From Streptomyces canus (GTDB taxonomy: Bacteria > Actinomycetota > Actinomycetes > Streptomycetales > Streptomycetaceae), in contig NZ_JAUSYQ010000002.1 of the NCBI RefSeq assembly GCF_030816965.1, positions 620,001 through 684,000 on the forward strand: 64,000 nt of DNA. Direction: 5' to 3'. The notes below the pieces were generated by a model that had not been told where the DNA came from, searched no databases, and saw only the letters and a list, made by a program, of their open reading frames with translations. The position numbers and the translations under genes are program-made. Below are positions 33,119 through 43,699 of this stretch, piece after piece (within the stretch, counting starts at the first letter, position 1; each line of letters opens with the position of its first letter).

Positions 33119-35452
33119 CTACTTCCGCATGACCGCGGGTTCGTGGCGGCGCAGCAGCCGGGAGACGACGTAGCCGAAGAGCACGGAGAGGACGACGAGC
33201 ATGCCGATGTTCAGCAGCCACACGCCCGCCGAGTGCTTGAACAACGGATCGCCGGTGAGGTCGCCCGGCACGAGCCGGGCGAGGCCGATCGTGCCGGCCA
33301 TCGCTCCGAGCGCCCAGCGTGAGGGCACCAGCCAGGACAGCTGTTCCAGGCCGGGCACACCGTCGAGCTTCAGCAGGGCCCCGCAGAAGACGACCTGGAC
33401 GATGGCGAGCAGCACGAGCAGCGGCATCGTCACCTCCTCCTTGCGCACCAGCGCGGACACGAGCAGACCGAGCATCATCGCCGTGAACGCCAGAAGGGCG
33501 ACAGCGATCGTGATCTCGGCAAGGGGCGGCATCAACACGCCTTCGCCACCGGGCGCGTTGAGGTCGACCCCGAGGAGGGCGACCAGGGTCAGGAGCACCG
33601 CCTGCACGACGGTGATCGTGCCCAGCACGACGACCTTGGACATCAGGTACGCCGATCTGGACAGGCCGACGGCTCGTTCGCGCTGGTAGATGACCCGCTC
33701 CTTGACCAGCTCGCGCACGGCGTTCGCAGCGCCGGTGAGGACGCCTCCGACGCACAGGATGAGCAGGGCGTTCATCGCGGTGTCGCGGGTGAGTTGACTG
33801 CCCGCGAGGGCCCGGGCCATGGCACCCATGACGAACGGCAGGGCGATCATGATCGCGAGGAAGGTGCGGTCGGCGCCGAGAGCGGCGCTGTAGCGGCGGA
33901 TCAGGGTGCCGAGCTGAGCGCCGCGGCTGCGGGGTCTCGGCGGGGGCGCGATGATGACCGGCTCGGAGCGGGGCATCCGGGGCTGTGCGGTGGCCTCGGT
34001 GACGTACTGGTGCTGGAAGGACGAGAGGCGGAAGTCACCCGCCCAGTCGCGGTCCTGGTCCCTCTCGAAGGCCTCGAACGCCTCGGGCCACTGCGCGAAG
34101 CCGAAGTAGGCGAGGGCGTCCTCGGGCGGGCCGTAGTAGGCGATCTTCCCTCCGGGAGCCAGGACGAGGAGGCGGTCGCAGACATCGAGGCTCAGGACGC
34201 TGTGGGTGACGACGATGACCGTGCGGCCGTCGTCGGCGAGGCCGCGCAGCATGTGCATCACCGAGCGGTCCATGCCGGGGTCGAGGCCGGAGGTCGGTTC
34301 GTCGAGGAAGAGCAGGGAGGGCTTGGTCAGCAGCTCCAGGGCCACGCTGACCCGCTTGCGCTGGCCGCCGGACAGGCTGTGCACGGGTTGGGCGGCTCGC
34401 TGCTCCAGGCCGAGCTCCCGGATGACCTCGTCGACCCGGGCCCGGCGCTCGGCCTTGGCGGTGTCCTGCGGGAAGCGCAGTTCGGCGGCGTAGGACAGGG
34501 CGCTGCGGACGGTGAGCTGGGCGTGCAGGATGTCGTCCTGCGGGACCAGGCCGATGCGCTGGCGCAGCTCGGCGTAGTCGCGGTAGAGGTCGCGGCCGTC
34601 GTAGAGGACGGTGCCGTGGTCGGCGGGGCGCTGTCCGGTGAGGGCGTTCAGGAGGGTGGACTTCCCGGCGCCGCTCGGGCCGACGACCGCGAGCAGGCAC
34701 TTCTCCCCCACCGGGAAGGACACGTGGTCGAGCAGGGTCTTGCGGCCGCGGTCGACGGCGACCGTGAGCTCCTGGACCTCGAGGGAGACGTCGCCGGTGT
34801 CGACGTACTCCTGGAGCGTGTCGCCCACCAGGCAGAACGCCGAGTGGCCGATGCCTACGATGTCACCGGGGCCGATGGCGGCGCCCGTGACGGGCCGGCC
34901 GTTGAGATAGGTGCCGTTGTGGCTGCCGAGGTCGGCGATCTCGTAGCTGTCGTCGGGCAGGGCGCGCAGCTCGGCGTGGTGGCGGGAGACGACCAGGTCG
35001 TCGATGACGAGGTCGTTGTCGTCGGCGCGGCCGATACGGACCGTGCGGGTGGGCAGCGGGCGTACGGCGGTGGGCCGCCGGAAGGTGCCGGTCAGACCCG
35101 GCATCGACACGGCGGAAGGGCGCTCGGGGGCGAGGCGGCCCAGCAGGACCGCGCAGGGGCCGTCGGCGGGGCTGCCGAAGTGGATCACGCTGCCGGGGCC
35201 GACGTTCCACTCGCGGACGCGCCGGCCGTCGGCGTAGGTGCCGTTGGTGCTGTTCTCGTCCTCGAGGGTCCAGTGGTCGGCCTCGGGTCGCAGCACCGCG
35301 TGGTGCCACGAGACCCGGGCATCGTCGATGACGATGTCGCTCAACGGGTCCCGCCCCACGTGGTAGTCGTGGCCCGGGCTCATCACCGTGGAGCCGGTGT
35401 CGGTCTCCAGGACGAGCTCGGGCGCCGTCGGTGCGACCGGCCGCTCCGCCAT
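33119..35452 (-). CDS. ABC transporter fusion with two N-terminal FHA domains
   Basis: A 777-residue protein. Two forkhead-associated domains come first: HVGRDPLSDIVI...NSTNGTYADG (about residues 10-105) and VRIGRADDNDLVI...GSHNGTYLNG (about 135-210). An ABCG-type ATPase follows, with Walker A GPSGAGKST (258-266), the signature LSGGQRKRVSVAL, and Walker B LLFLDEPTSGLD. The C-terminal ~260 residues hold six membrane helices. It is a half-transporter expected to dimerise and to be gated by Thr phosphorylation, matching the mycobacterial Rv1747 type. The kinase two genes downstream is the likely partner. The exported substrate is unknown. Confidence 0.93.
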   Translation of the reverse strand: MAERPVAPTAPELVLETDTGSTVMSPGHDYHVGRDPLSDIVIDDARVSWHHAVLRPEADHWTLEDENSTNGTYADGRRVREWNVGPGSVIHFGSPADGPCAVLLGRLAPERPSAVSMPGLTGTFRRPTAVRPLPTRTVRIGRADDNDLVIDDLVVSRHHAELRALPDDSYEIADLGSHNGTYLNGRPVTGAAIGPGDIVGIGHSAFCLVGDTLQEYVDTGDVSLEVQELTVAVDRGRKTLLDHVSFPVGEKCLLAVVGPSGAGKSTLLNALTGQRPADHGTVLYDGRDLYRDYAELRQRIGLVPQDDILHAQLTVRSALSYAAELRFPQDTAKAERRARVDEVIRELGLEQRAAQPVHSLSGGQRKRVSVALELLTKPSLLFLDEPTSGLDPGMDRSVMHMLRGLADDGRTVIVVTHSVLSLDVCDRLLVLAPGGKIAYYGPPEDALAYFGFAQWPEAFEAFERDQDRDWAGDFRLSSFQHQYVTEATAQPRMPRSEPVIIAPPPRPRSRGAQLGTLIRRYSAALGADRTFLAIMIALPFVMGAMARALAGSQLTRDTAMNALLILCVGGVLTGAANAVRELVKERVIYQRERAVGLSRSAYLMSKVVVLGTITVVQAVLLTLVALLGVDLNAPGGEGVLMPPLAEITIAVALLAFTAMMLGLLVSALVRKEEVTMPLLVLLAIVQVVFCGALLKLDGVPGLEQLSWLVPSRWALGAMAGTIGLARLVPGDLTGDPLFKHSAGVWLLNIGMLVVLSVLFGYVVSRLLRRHEPAVMRK

Positions 35453-35531
35453 ACAAGAATTCTACCGATTCACACCTTTTGCCGCCCGGTGGCGCGGATC
35501 GGACGCCGCGCACAAGGGGCGTCGGCCCGGC

Positions 35532-36044
35532 TCAGGCGACCGGCGTGAACAGCGCCGAGGCCATCCGGTGCATTCTCACCGCGTCCACGGACTCGGCGAG
35601 CAGTTCGTACTCGGTGGTGTCATCACTGGCGGCGATCCGGACCAGCCGGCCGGCCGCCAACTCGTCGGCGACCAGATCCTGTTGGTACAGGTCGGCACAC
35701 CAGGCCCGCATGACGGCGGGCACGTCGAGCACGTTGCCGGCGACGGGGGCGAGGGCGCCCGCCGGGAAGTACTCGGCCTCGGGCTGGGGGTCTAATCGGT
35801 CGGCGATCCACGAGGCCCGGTCGCGTAACCACCACAGGGCGAGGGCGAGGGTGGGTGCGCGATAGGTTCCGAGAGGTACGCCGATGCGCCGCCCGTCGCA
35901 GATGCCGTACCCCGTGACATGGCACAGGAATTCGTCGTGCACGATCCACTCCCCCGCTTGCTCCGTTCGCCTGTCGGCAGGGCCCTCGCTTTCGGTACGG
36001 CTCATGTGCGGTATGCGGTTCTCACTGCTGTACGTGACGGACAC
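35532..36044 (-). CDS. Hypothetical protein (about 157-170 residues)
   Basis: A soluble protein with an EWIVHDEFLCHVTGYGICDGRRIG opening after a variable N-terminus, then a W-rich middle (LALALWWLRDRASWIADRL) and an acidic C-terminal half. I do not recognise a family. GTG 36044 gives 170 residues. An internal ATG at 36005 (SRTESEGPADRRTEQ) gives 157 and looks as natural; neither has a good ribosome site. It stands alone and is divergent from the SnoaL-like gene at 36.3 kb. Confidence 0.72.
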   Translation of the reverse strand: MSVTYSSENRIPHMSRTESEGPADRRTEQAGEWIVHDEFLCHVTGYGICDGRRIGVPLGTYRAPTLALALWWLRDRASWIADRLDPQPEAEYFPAGALAPVAGNVLDVPAVMRAWCADLYQQDLVADELAAGRLVRIAASDDTTEYELLAESVDAVRMHRMASALFTPVA

Positions 36045-36275
36045 TTCGCTCGACGTGAAGGACCTGTCAGTCGAGTATGTTCACTACTGAAACACTGTCA
36101 CCACATCTTTTTGGCCAGTCTCCTGGCATATTCACCCGCCCTCCTGGCCGAAATCTGACGGGTACACGCTCAAACGTCATGACCCGGGAAGTAATCGACG
36201 GTTCCGAGGGTCACGGGCAGGGTTGCGGTAGCAGGTCCCACCAGCACAGACGACCTCGACGGAGGCTGATCCCCC

Positions 36276-36659
36276 ATGCCCGCGCACACAGATCGTTACG
36301 AGAACGCCGTCAGCCGCTACTTCGAAGCCTGGAACGCCAGGGAGCCGAAGACACGTACGAAAGCCGTGGCGGCCGCCTGGTCGGTGGGCGGCGGATACTC
36401 CGACCCGCTCGCCGACGTGGTCGGCCACGAGCAGATCGCCGGGGTCATCGCGGCGGCCCACGAGCAGTTCCCCGGTTTCGCGTTCCGTCTCACCGGCGTC
36501 GTCGACGGGCATCACGACACGGCGCGGTTCTCCTGGGAGCTCGTGAGTGAGGTCGACGGTTCGGCGCCCGTCGCCGGCTCCGACGTGATCACGCTGGCCG
36601 GTGACGGCCGGATCAGGAGCGTGCTCGGATTTCTCGACCGGGTTCCGGACGGGGTGTGA
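36276..36659 (+). CDS. SnoaL/NTF2-like family protein
   Basis: A 127-residue cone-fold protein. It begins with [16 protein letters not shown], has the [20 protein letters not shown] pattern, and ends in [22 protein letters not shown]. This is the typical ketosteroid-isomerase-like family with no fixed function. ATG 36276 follows GGAGG at 36260-36264. It may be co-transcribed with the DUF1905 gene 71 bp further on, although a strong hairpin stands between the two. Confidence 0.88.
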   Translation: MPAHTDRYENAVSRYFEAWNAREPKTRTKAVAAAWSVGGGYSDPLADVVGHEQIAGVIAAAHEQFPGFAFRLTGVVDGHHDTARFSWELVSEVDGSAPVAGSDVITLAGDGRIRSVLGFLDRVPDGV

Positions 36660-36683
36660 GCGACGGCCGCGATGAGTTCTCCC

Positions 36684-36720
36684 CTCGCCGGTGGTCTCTT
36701 GGAGAGAAGCCACCGGCGAG
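36684..36720 (+). other. Perfect 11-bp-arm hairpin touching the DUF1905 ribosome site
   Basis: CTCGCCGGTGG (36684-36694) and CCACCGGCGAG (36710-36720) pair perfectly around a 15-base loop that can itself fold (TCTC/GAGA). The next base, 36721, starts the GGAGG ribosome site of the DUF1905 gene. It could end the upstream transcript, or control access to the ribosome site. Confidence 0.7.
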
Positions 36721-36730
36721 GGAGGACCTC

Positions 36731-37015
36731 ATGGCCACTACCGGAGAAGCGGACGCGGAATTCACCGCGGTCCTCAGCAGGAAACCGGAGAAGGGCAGCT
36801 GGACCTGTGTCCACTGGCCCGCCTCCGTCGAGTTCTTCGGCACCCGCGGACTGGTGAAGGTCCGCGGGACGATCGACGGACACCCCTTCCAGAGCTCCTT
36901 CATGGCGCTCGGGGACGGCACCCACATGCTGCCCGTGAAGGCCGACGTGCGGAAGGCCATCGGGAAGGAGGCCGGGGACACGGTCACCGTGCGGATCGAG
37001 GAGCGAACCGGCTGA
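36731..37015 (+). CDS. DUF1905 domain-containing protein
   Basis: A 94-residue beta-barrel protein with the family blocks [41 protein letters not shown] and [24 protein letters not shown]1905 proteins occur alone or fused to YdeI-type domains. No activity is established. ATG 36731 follows GGAGG (36721-36725), which abuts the hairpin at 36684-36720. Confidence 0.9.
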   Translation: MATTGEADAEFTAVLSRKPEKGSWTCVHWPASVEFFGTRGLVKVRGTIDGHPFQSSFMALGDGTHMLPVKADVRKAIGKEAGDTVTVRIEERTG

Positions 37016-37089
37016 TCAGGCCTCCCCCACGGAGATCGCGAGGTACTTGTACGCAAGCCGGCCTCGCGCGGCCATGACGGCTGCTTCGG

Positions 37090-38085
<996 letters not shown>

Positions 38086-38209
38086 CGCGACTCCAGAGGG
38101 GGTTGGCACGGTGAAGCAGGGTCTTGAACCGGTGTCCACTCTTTCGCGACCTGGGGGCATTGGTCCAACAGAAGAATCCGATGGAATTCAGCGGATAGGC
38201 TTCTCAATC

Positions 38210-39133
38210 ATGGAACTGCGCCATCTCCAACACTTCGTGGCGGTCGCCGAGGACCAGCACTTCACCCGGGCCGCCGAGCGGCTCCTGGTGTCCCAGTCGG
38301 GACTGTCCGCGTCCATCCGGGCGCTGGAGCGGGAGCTGCAGACCCCGCTGTTCGTGCGGACCACTCGCCGGGTGACGCTCACTCCGGCGGGGCGGGCACT
38401 GCTCGGCGAGGCAGAGCGGATCCTCGCACAGGTGCGCTCGGCCCACGAGGCGGTAGCGGCCGTGCAGGGGGTGCTGCGCGGGATGCTCGCGCTGGGCTCC
38501 GAGCAGTGCATCGCCGGGCTGCACGTGGCGGGGCTGCTCGCCGCGTTCCGGCGGCAGCATGCGGACGTCGAGATCTGTCTGCGCCAGGCGGGGTCCGCCG
38601 CCCTCGCCGAGGAGGTCGCCGCCGGACGGCTCGATCTGGCCTTCGCCGTCCGGGCGGCGCAACAGGACACCGACCAGCTGCGCGTCGTACCGCTGTCGAG
38701 CGAGCCCATGACCGTGCTGTGCCACCCCAGCCACCGGCTCGCGGCCGTCGGCGCGGCCGTGACGCCGGAGGATCTGGGCGGCGAGGTCTTCGTCGACTTC
38801 CATCCCGACTGGGGCCCGCGCCGCACCACCGACGCCGCCTTCGCCGCCGCCGGACTGCGCCGCAACGTCGCGCTGGAGGTCAATGACGTACACAGTCTCC
38901 TCGACCTCGTGGACGAGAACCTCGGCGTGGCCGTCGTTCCCCAGCACTTCCGGCACAAGCGGTCGTCGCTGACGGCTCTGCCGGTCAAGGGCACCGGCGA
39001 GACCGTGTACGAGACGGTCGCCCTGCTGCCGCCCTCGCAGGCGACGAGCCCGGCGGCGCGGGCGCTGATGGCCCTGCTGGAAACAGGGGGTGTGAGTACA
39101 CCCCCCGACGGGGGTCCACACCTCGTGACCTGA
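38210..39133 (+). CDS. LysR-family transcriptional regulator
   Basis: A 307-residue LTTR. The helix-turn-helix is MELRHLQHFVAVAEDQHFTR through LLVSQSGLSASIRALERELQ (coded in the first 65 codons), and the periplasmic-binding-like effector domain follows. TAGGCT at 38196-38201 lies eight bases before ATG 38210 with no ribosome site, so the mRNA may be leaderless. A TTGG-T-CCAA palindrome at 38160-38168 could be its binding site. LysR proteins usually act on a divergent or adjacent gene, so both the aldo/keto reductase and the carotenoid oxygenase that follows are candidates. Confidence 0.92.
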   Translation: MELRHLQHFVAVAEDQHFTRAAERLLVSQSGLSASIRALERELQTPLFVRTTRRVTLTPAGRALLGEAERILAQVRSAHEAVAAVQGVLRGMLALGSEQCIAGLHVAGLLAAFRRQHADVEICLRQAGSAALAEEVAAGRLDLAFAVRAAQQDTDQLRVVPLSSEPMTVLCHPSHRLAAVGAAVTPEDLGGEVFVDFHPDWGPRRTTDAAFAAAGLRRNVALEVNDVHSLLDLVDENLGVAVVPQHFRHKRSSLTALPVKGTGETVYETVALLPPSQATSPAARALMALLETGGVSTPPDGGPHLVT

Positions 39134-39195
39134 TCCGTCCCGGGCCCCAGACTCATGACCGTTCCCGAGGACAACCACGGTCAGGAGTAGGGAAG

Positions 39196-40692
39196 ATGAC
39201 GGACCCCACACGACGGAATGTACTGCGCGGCGCGGCGGCGATCACGGCGGCCGGCGCGCTGGTCGGCACCGGAGCGGGCTCACTGCCCGCCGCGGCGGCG
39301 CCCCGGACGGCACACCGATTCCCCTTCCTGGAGGGCGCGTTCGAGCCCGTCACCGAGGAGCTGACGGCCTTCGACCTCCCGGTCACCGGCCGCATCCCGC
39401 ACGGGCTCAACGGCCGTTACCTGCGCACCGGCCCCAACGCTTTGGGACTTGAGGATCCGCGTGCCCACCACTGGATGCTCGGCGAGGGCATGGTGCACGG
39501 CGTCCGGCTGCGCGAGGGCCGTGCGGAGTGGTACCGCAACCGCTGGGTGCGCTCGTCCCAGGTCGCGAAGAAGCTCGGCGAGCCCTACCCGGGCCCGGTG
39601 CCGCCGGACGACTTCCCCTGCAACACCCATGTGATCCCGTACCGGGGGCGGATCCTGGCGCTCCAGGAGAGCGGGCCACTGCCCTACGAGCTCGACGACG
39701 AACTGAACACCGTGGGCACGTACGACTTCCGGGGCACCCTGGAGGGCGCGTTCACCGCGCACACCAAGTACGACGTCCACGCCGGTGAACTGCACGCGAT
39801 CGCCTATTACCCGACCTGGAACCATGTGCGGCACCTCGTCGTGAACCCGGCGGGCCGCGTCTCGCGCAGCACACGGATCCCGGTGGCGGACGCGCCGATG
39901 ATCCACGACTTCGCGCTCACCGAGAACCACGTGGTGATCCTCGACATGCCGGTCACCTTCGACCCGGCGGGCGCCGAGCGCGGCGACATCGTGCCGTACG
40001 TCTGGAACGACCGGCATCCGGCCCGGGTCGGCGTGCTGCCTCGCGCCGGGGGCGCGGTCCGCTGGTTCGAGGTCGACCCGGTGTACTACTCACACACCCT
40101 CAACGCCTACGAGGAGGGCGCGAACCTGGTGATCGACATGACCAACTTCGATGCGCCCTTCCTCGTGGCGGGCAACGGCTCGGGAGGGCCGTACGCAGCG
40201 GGCACCCCCCGGCTGGACCGCTGGACGGTCGACCTGCGTCAGGGGCGGGTACGGACCCGGACCCTCGACGACCGCCCTCAGGAATTCCCGCGCGTCAACG
40301 AGGCGTTGGTGTCCCGTCGGCACCGCTACGGCTACTCGGCGGCGGCCGCGGAGATGGTGCTGGCCTATCAGGCGGTCGACGGCAACCCGCCCGACCGGGC
40401 GTTCAGCAACGCGCTCATCAAGCACGACCTGCTGCGCGGCACCTCGCAGGTGCACCGGCTGCCCCGGGGCGCGGCGGCGAGCGAGGCCGTGTTCGTGCCG
40501 TCCGACCCCTGCGACGAGCGGGCCGCGGAGGACGACGGGTACGCGATCGCGTATGTGCACAACCCTGATCGCGGGGCCTCGGACCTGGTGATTCTCGCGG
40601 CCCAGGACTTCAGCGGCGAGCCGGTCGCCCGGATCCATCTGCCGGGGCGGGTGCCGCTGGGCTTCCACGGGAGCTGGATTCCCGACGCGTGA
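39196..40692 (+). CDS. Carotenoid/stilbene oxygenase, secreted by Tat
   Basis: A 498-residue enzyme of the RPE65/carotenoid cleavage oxygenase family, a seven-bladed propeller with an Fe(II) held by four His. These are H189 (FTAHTKYD), H237 (PMIHDFA), H300 (VYYSHTLN) and H491 (LGFHGSW), all present. It cleaves a C=C bond of a carotenoid, stilbene or lignin-type compound. The N-terminus has a twin-arginine signal (RRNVLRGAAAITAAG) and an AAAA cleavage region, so it acts outside the cell. This is unusual for carotenoids and suits lignostilbene-like substrates. The start is 62 bp after the LysR gene. Confidence 0.9.
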   Translation: MTDPTRRNVLRGAAAITAAGALVGTGAGSLPAAAAPRTAHRFPFLEGAFEPVTEELTAFDLPVTGRIPHGLNGRYLRTGPNALGLEDPRAHHWMLGEGMVHGVRLREGRAEWYRNRWVRSSQVAKKLGEPYPGPVPPDDFPCNTHVIPYRGRILALQESGPLPYELDDELNTVGTYDFRGTLEGAFTAHTKYDVHAGELHAIAYYPTWNHVRHLVVNPAGRVSRSTRIPVADAPMIHDFALTENHVVILDMPVTFDPAGAERGDIVPYVWNDRHPARVGVLPRAGGAVRWFEVDPVYYSHTLNAYEEGANLVIDMTNFDAPFLVAGNGSGGPYAAGTPRLDRWTVDLRQGRVRTRTLDDRPQEFPRVNEALVSRRHRYGYSAAAAEMVLAYQAVDGNPPDRAFSNALIKHDLLRGTSQVHRLPRGAAASEAVFVPSDPCDERAAEDDGYAIAYVHNPDRGASDLVILAAQDFSGEPVARIHLPGRVPLGFHGSWIPDA

Positions 40693-40720
40693 CGCGGCGC
40701 GATGCGCGATGGTGGACACC

Positions 40721-41230
40721 ATGCATGCAAAGGACATCCTCATCGACGCGTACACCCGCATCCAGGAAGAGGTCCACGCGGCCGTCGAGGACCTGACCCT
40801 CGACGACCTCCACCGTCGCCCCGGCCCCGACGCCAACTCCGTCGCCTGGCTGGTCTGGCATCTCACCCGGGTCCAGGACGACCACGTGGCCGGCGCCTTC
40901 GGCCTCGACCAGGTCTGGCTGACGCAGGACTGGGAGAAGCGGTTCGGCCTGGACCTGAAGCCCCAGGACATCGGGTACGGCCACACCTCCGCGCAGGTCG
41001 CCAAGGTGCGGGTCGACTCCACCGACCTGCTGACCGGCTACTACGACGCCGTGCACGCCCAGAGCCTCGAAGCCCTGCGCGGGCTGACCGCCGCGGACCT
41101 GGACCGGGTCGTGGACGAGAACTGGGATCCGCCGGTCACCCTGGGGGTCCGGTTGGTCAGCGTCCTGTCCGACGATCTCCAGCACGTCGGACAGGCCGCC
41201 TATCTGCGCGGGCTGCTTCAGAGCGCGTAG
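40721..41230 (+). CDS. DinB/DUF664 family protein (possible mycothiol-dependent enzyme)
   Basis: A 169-residue four-helix bundle. It begins [22 protein letters not shown] and carries the [13 protein letters not shown] and [18 protein letters not shown] blocks. The three His (in WHLTR, QDDH and LQHVG) form the metal site of the DinB superfamily, whose actinobacterial members include mycothiol-dependent isomerases and transferases. The substrate is unknown. ATG 40721 has GGTGGA upstream; ATG 40709 is the alternative. It overlaps the end of the convergent adenosine deaminase gene by 13 bp. Confidence 0.87.
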   Translation: MHAKDILIDAYTRIQEEVHAAVEDLTLDDLHRRPGPDANSVAWLVWHLTRVQDDHVAGAFGLDQVWLTQDWEKRFGLDLKPQDIGYGHTSAQVAKVRVDSTDLLTGYYDAVHAQSLEALRGLTAADLDRVVDENWDPPVTLGVRLVSVLSDDLQHVGQAAYLRGLLQSA

Positions 41231-42282
41231 CCCGGCAGGACGACGTCCTCGATGAGGGCCCTGCGCTCGTCGAAGGGGATGAACGCGCTCTTGAGAGCGT
41301 TCACCGTGACCATGCGCAGGTCCTCGACCGTCCAGCCGGCCTCCTCGACCAGCAGGGACATCTCCCGGGTCATCGTCGTACCGGACACGAGTCGGTTGTC
41401 GGTGTTGAGGGTGACCCGGAAGCCCAGGTCCTTCAGGGCGGTGATGGGGTGCTCGGCGATCGAGGCGGCGGCGCCGGTCTGGAGGTTGGAGGTCGGGCAC
41501 ATCTCCAGGGCGATCCGGCGGTCCCGGACCCAGCCCGCGAGCCGGCCGAGCTTGCCGTCCACGATGTCCTCGGTGATCCGCACCCCGTGGCCGAGGCGCT
41601 GGGCGCCGCACACCTGCACGGCCTGGTGGATGCTGGGCAGGCCGTGGGCCTCACCGGCGTGGATGGTGAACGGCACGCTCTCGCGACGCAGGTGCTCGAA
41701 GGCGTCCCGGTGGTCGGCGGCCGGGAAGCCGTCCTCGGCGCCGGCGATGTCGAAGCCGACGACACCGGCGTCCCGGAAGGCCACGGCCAGGTCCGCGGCC
41801 TCGCGCACCCGGTCGAACATCCGCATCCCGCACAGCAGCGTGCCGACCCGTACCGGAGTCCCCGCGGCGGCGGCCTTCGCCATACCGGCGGCCAGGCCCT
41901 CCTGGACCGTCTCGACGACCTCGGCCATGGTCAGTTCGCCGTGGGTGTTCAGCTCGGGGGCGTAGCGCACCTCGCCGTACACGACCCCGTCGGCGGCCAG
42001 GTCGAGGACGTACTCCTCAGCCGTGCGCAGCAGGCCCTCACGCGTCTGCATGACGGCGAGGGTGTGTTCGAAGGTGGCTATGTAGCGCACCAGGTCGCCG
42101 GAGTTGGCGGCCTCGAAGTACCAGGCGGCGAGCTCGTCCGGGTCGGTGGTGGGCAGGGTGTGGCCGACCTCCGCCGCGAGCTCCACCACGGTGGCGGGGC
42201 GCAGGCCGCCGTCGAGGTGGTCGTGCAGGACGGCCTTGGGGAGGCGGCGGATCAGTTCGCTGTCTACGCGCGTAGCGGTCAT
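41218..42282 (-). CDS. add: Adenosine deaminase
   Basis: A 354-residue purine deaminase that converts adenosine to inosine. The zinc ligands and catalytic residues are visible: HDHLDGG (the HxH pair), HAGEAHG (third His and catalytic Glu), LGHGVRI (His), and [11 protein letters not shown] (paired Asp). The [11 protein letters not shown] and CPTSNLQTG blocks are family signatures. Streptomyces genomes often have several copies, and this looks like a full-length active enzyme in purine salvage. GAGGAAG precedes ATG 42282. Confidence 0.94.
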   Translation of the reverse strand: MTATRVDSELIRRLPKAVLHDHLDGGLRPATVVELAAEVGHTLPTTDPDELAAWYFEAANSGDLVRYIATFEHTLAVMQTREGLLRTAEEYVLDLAADGVVYGEVRYAPELNTHGELTMAEVVETVQEGLAAGMAKAAAAGTPVRVGTLLCGMRMFDRVREAADLAVAFRDAGVVGFDIAGAEDGFPAADHRDAFEHLRRESVPFTIHAGEAHGLPSIHQAVQVCGAQRLGHGVRITEDIVDGKLGRLAGWVRDRRIALEMCPTSNLQTGAAASIAEHPITALKDLGFRVTLNTDNRLVSGTTMTREMSLLVEEAGWTVEDLRMVTVNALKSAFIPFDERRALIEDVVLPGYAL

Positions 42283-42323
42283 GGCGGGGTCTTCCTCGGA
42301 CTTCGAACAGGGTGGCGTGAAGG

Positions 42324-42716
42324 TCAGTCGGCGGGCTGGAGCAGGTCCCAGCGGTTTCCGTAGAGGTCCTGGAAGACGGCGACCGAGCCGTAGGGCTCGT
42401 GGCGTGGCTCCTCCAGGAAGGTCACGCCCGCGCCGAGCATGCGGGCGTGGTCGCGGGCGAAATCGTCGGTGTGCAGGAAGAAGCCGACGCGCCCGCCGGT
42501 CTGGTTCCCCACCCGGGCCCGCTGAGCCTCGTCCTTGGCGCGGGCGAGCAGCAGGTCGGTACCGCCTTCGCGCTCGTCCGGCCGCACGACGACCCAGCGG
42601 GAACCGTCGGGGCGGGGCGCGTCCTCGACGAGCCGGAAACCGAGGGCTTCGGTGTAGAAGCGGATCGCCTCGTCGTAGTCGTCGACGACGAGGGTGACCA
42701 GGGCGACGCGTCTCAT
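42324..42716 (-). CDS. VOC family protein (glyoxalase-like)
   Basis: A 130-residue VOC protein: [23 protein letters not shown] at the start, [20 protein letters not shown] in the middle, and [16 protein letters not shown] at the end. The two His/Glu metal positions are only partly kept. It may be a lyase or a binding protein; no substrate can be named. It lies just upstream of the adenosine deaminase gene on the same strand (41-bp gap) and may form an operon with it. GAGAGGT stands ahead of the ATG. Confidence 0.9.
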   Translation of the reverse strand: MRRVALVTLVVDDYDEAIRFYTEALGFRLVEDAPRPDGSRWVVVRPDEREGGTDLLLARAKDEAQRARVGNQTGGRVGFFLHTDDFARDHARMLGAGVTFLEEPRHEPYGSVAVFQDLYGNRWDLLQPAD

Positions 42717-42926
42717 CGGAACCTCTCGGGACGGCTGCTCGGCGGTGGTTGACGGCTGGCAGACGGTGGTTGACGGGAGAGGTTATACGTAAAACGTCTT
42801 CGGCGCCAGTCCGGTCGGCCGGGGCTCCTGTGCCCGGGCCGTAGTGCGCGTGGCAGGCTGGTGATCACCGCCGGGGTCACGGCTCCGGCGCCCCATGACC
42901 GGACTGCCGCACAGGAGTCGAGCACC

Positions 42927-43634
42927 ATGACAGAACTGCCGAAGTCGACTGGAGCTCCCGCCCGCCAGAACGTCACCTTCCCGAGCGGCGGCACCACCGC
43001 GCACGGCTATCTGGCGCTGCCGCCGTCCGGGAGCGGGCCGGGCGTCATCGTCATCCAGGAGTGGTGGGGCCTGACCGACCACATCGCCGACGTCGCCGAC
43101 CGGCTGGCGGCGGAGGGCTTCGTGGCCCTCGCTCCCGACCTGTACGGCGGCAATGTCGCCCACGAGAGCGCCGAGGCCCTGCGGATGATGCAGGACCTCC
43201 CGGTCTCGCGCGGTGTGGAACTGCTCTCCGGCGCGGTCGACCACCTGCTGTCGCTGGACGAGGTCACCTCGGACACCGTCGGCGCGGTCGGCTTCTGCAT
43301 GGGCGGCGGATTCGTCCTGTACCTGGCGGCGGCCGACCCCCGGGTGAGCGCCGCGGTGCCGTTCTACGGCGTGATCCAGGGTGAGTTGCCCGACTTCTCG
43401 GGCCTGAAGGCGGAGATCCTGGGCCACTACGGCGAGCTCGACGAGAGCATCCCGGCGGAGAGCCTCGACGCTCTGCGCGAGGCCGTCCGGGAGCAGTCCG
43501 GGATCACCCCGGACCTGCGCCTCTACCCGGCGAACCACGCCTTCTTCAACGACGGCCGCCCGGTCTACGACGCCGAGTCCGCCACCCGCGCGTGGGAGAG
43601 CACGGTGCCCTTCCTGCACGAGCGGCTGGGTTAG
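42927..43634 (+). CDS. Dienelactone hydrolase family protein
   Basis: A 235-residue alpha/beta hydrolase. The catalytic triad is Cys124 (VGFCMGGGF), the Asp of GELDESIP and His204 (YPANHAFFN); Glu45 in VIQEWWGL also matches the family. Dienelactone hydrolases open lactones in chlorocatechol breakdown, but most actinobacterial members act on unknown esters. ATG 42927 (TELPKSTG) follows AGGAG; an open stretch further upstream lacks a site. No ring-cleavage genes are nearby. Confidence 0.92.
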   Translation: MTELPKSTGAPARQNVTFPSGGTTAHGYLALPPSGSGPGVIVIQEWWGLTDHIADVADRLAAEGFVALAPDLYGGNVAHESAEALRMMQDLPVSRGVELLSGAVDHLLSLDEVTSDTVGAVGFCMGGGFVLYLAAADPRVSAAVPFYGVIQGELPDFSGLKAEILGHYGELDESIPAESLDALREAVREQSGITPDLRLYPANHAFFNDGRPVYDAESATRAWESTVPFLHERLG

Positions 43635-43699
43635 GGGCCGCCCTGAGGACGAGGGCGGCTGCGAGGCGGCGTGCCCTGTCGACGGATCAGACCGACAAC

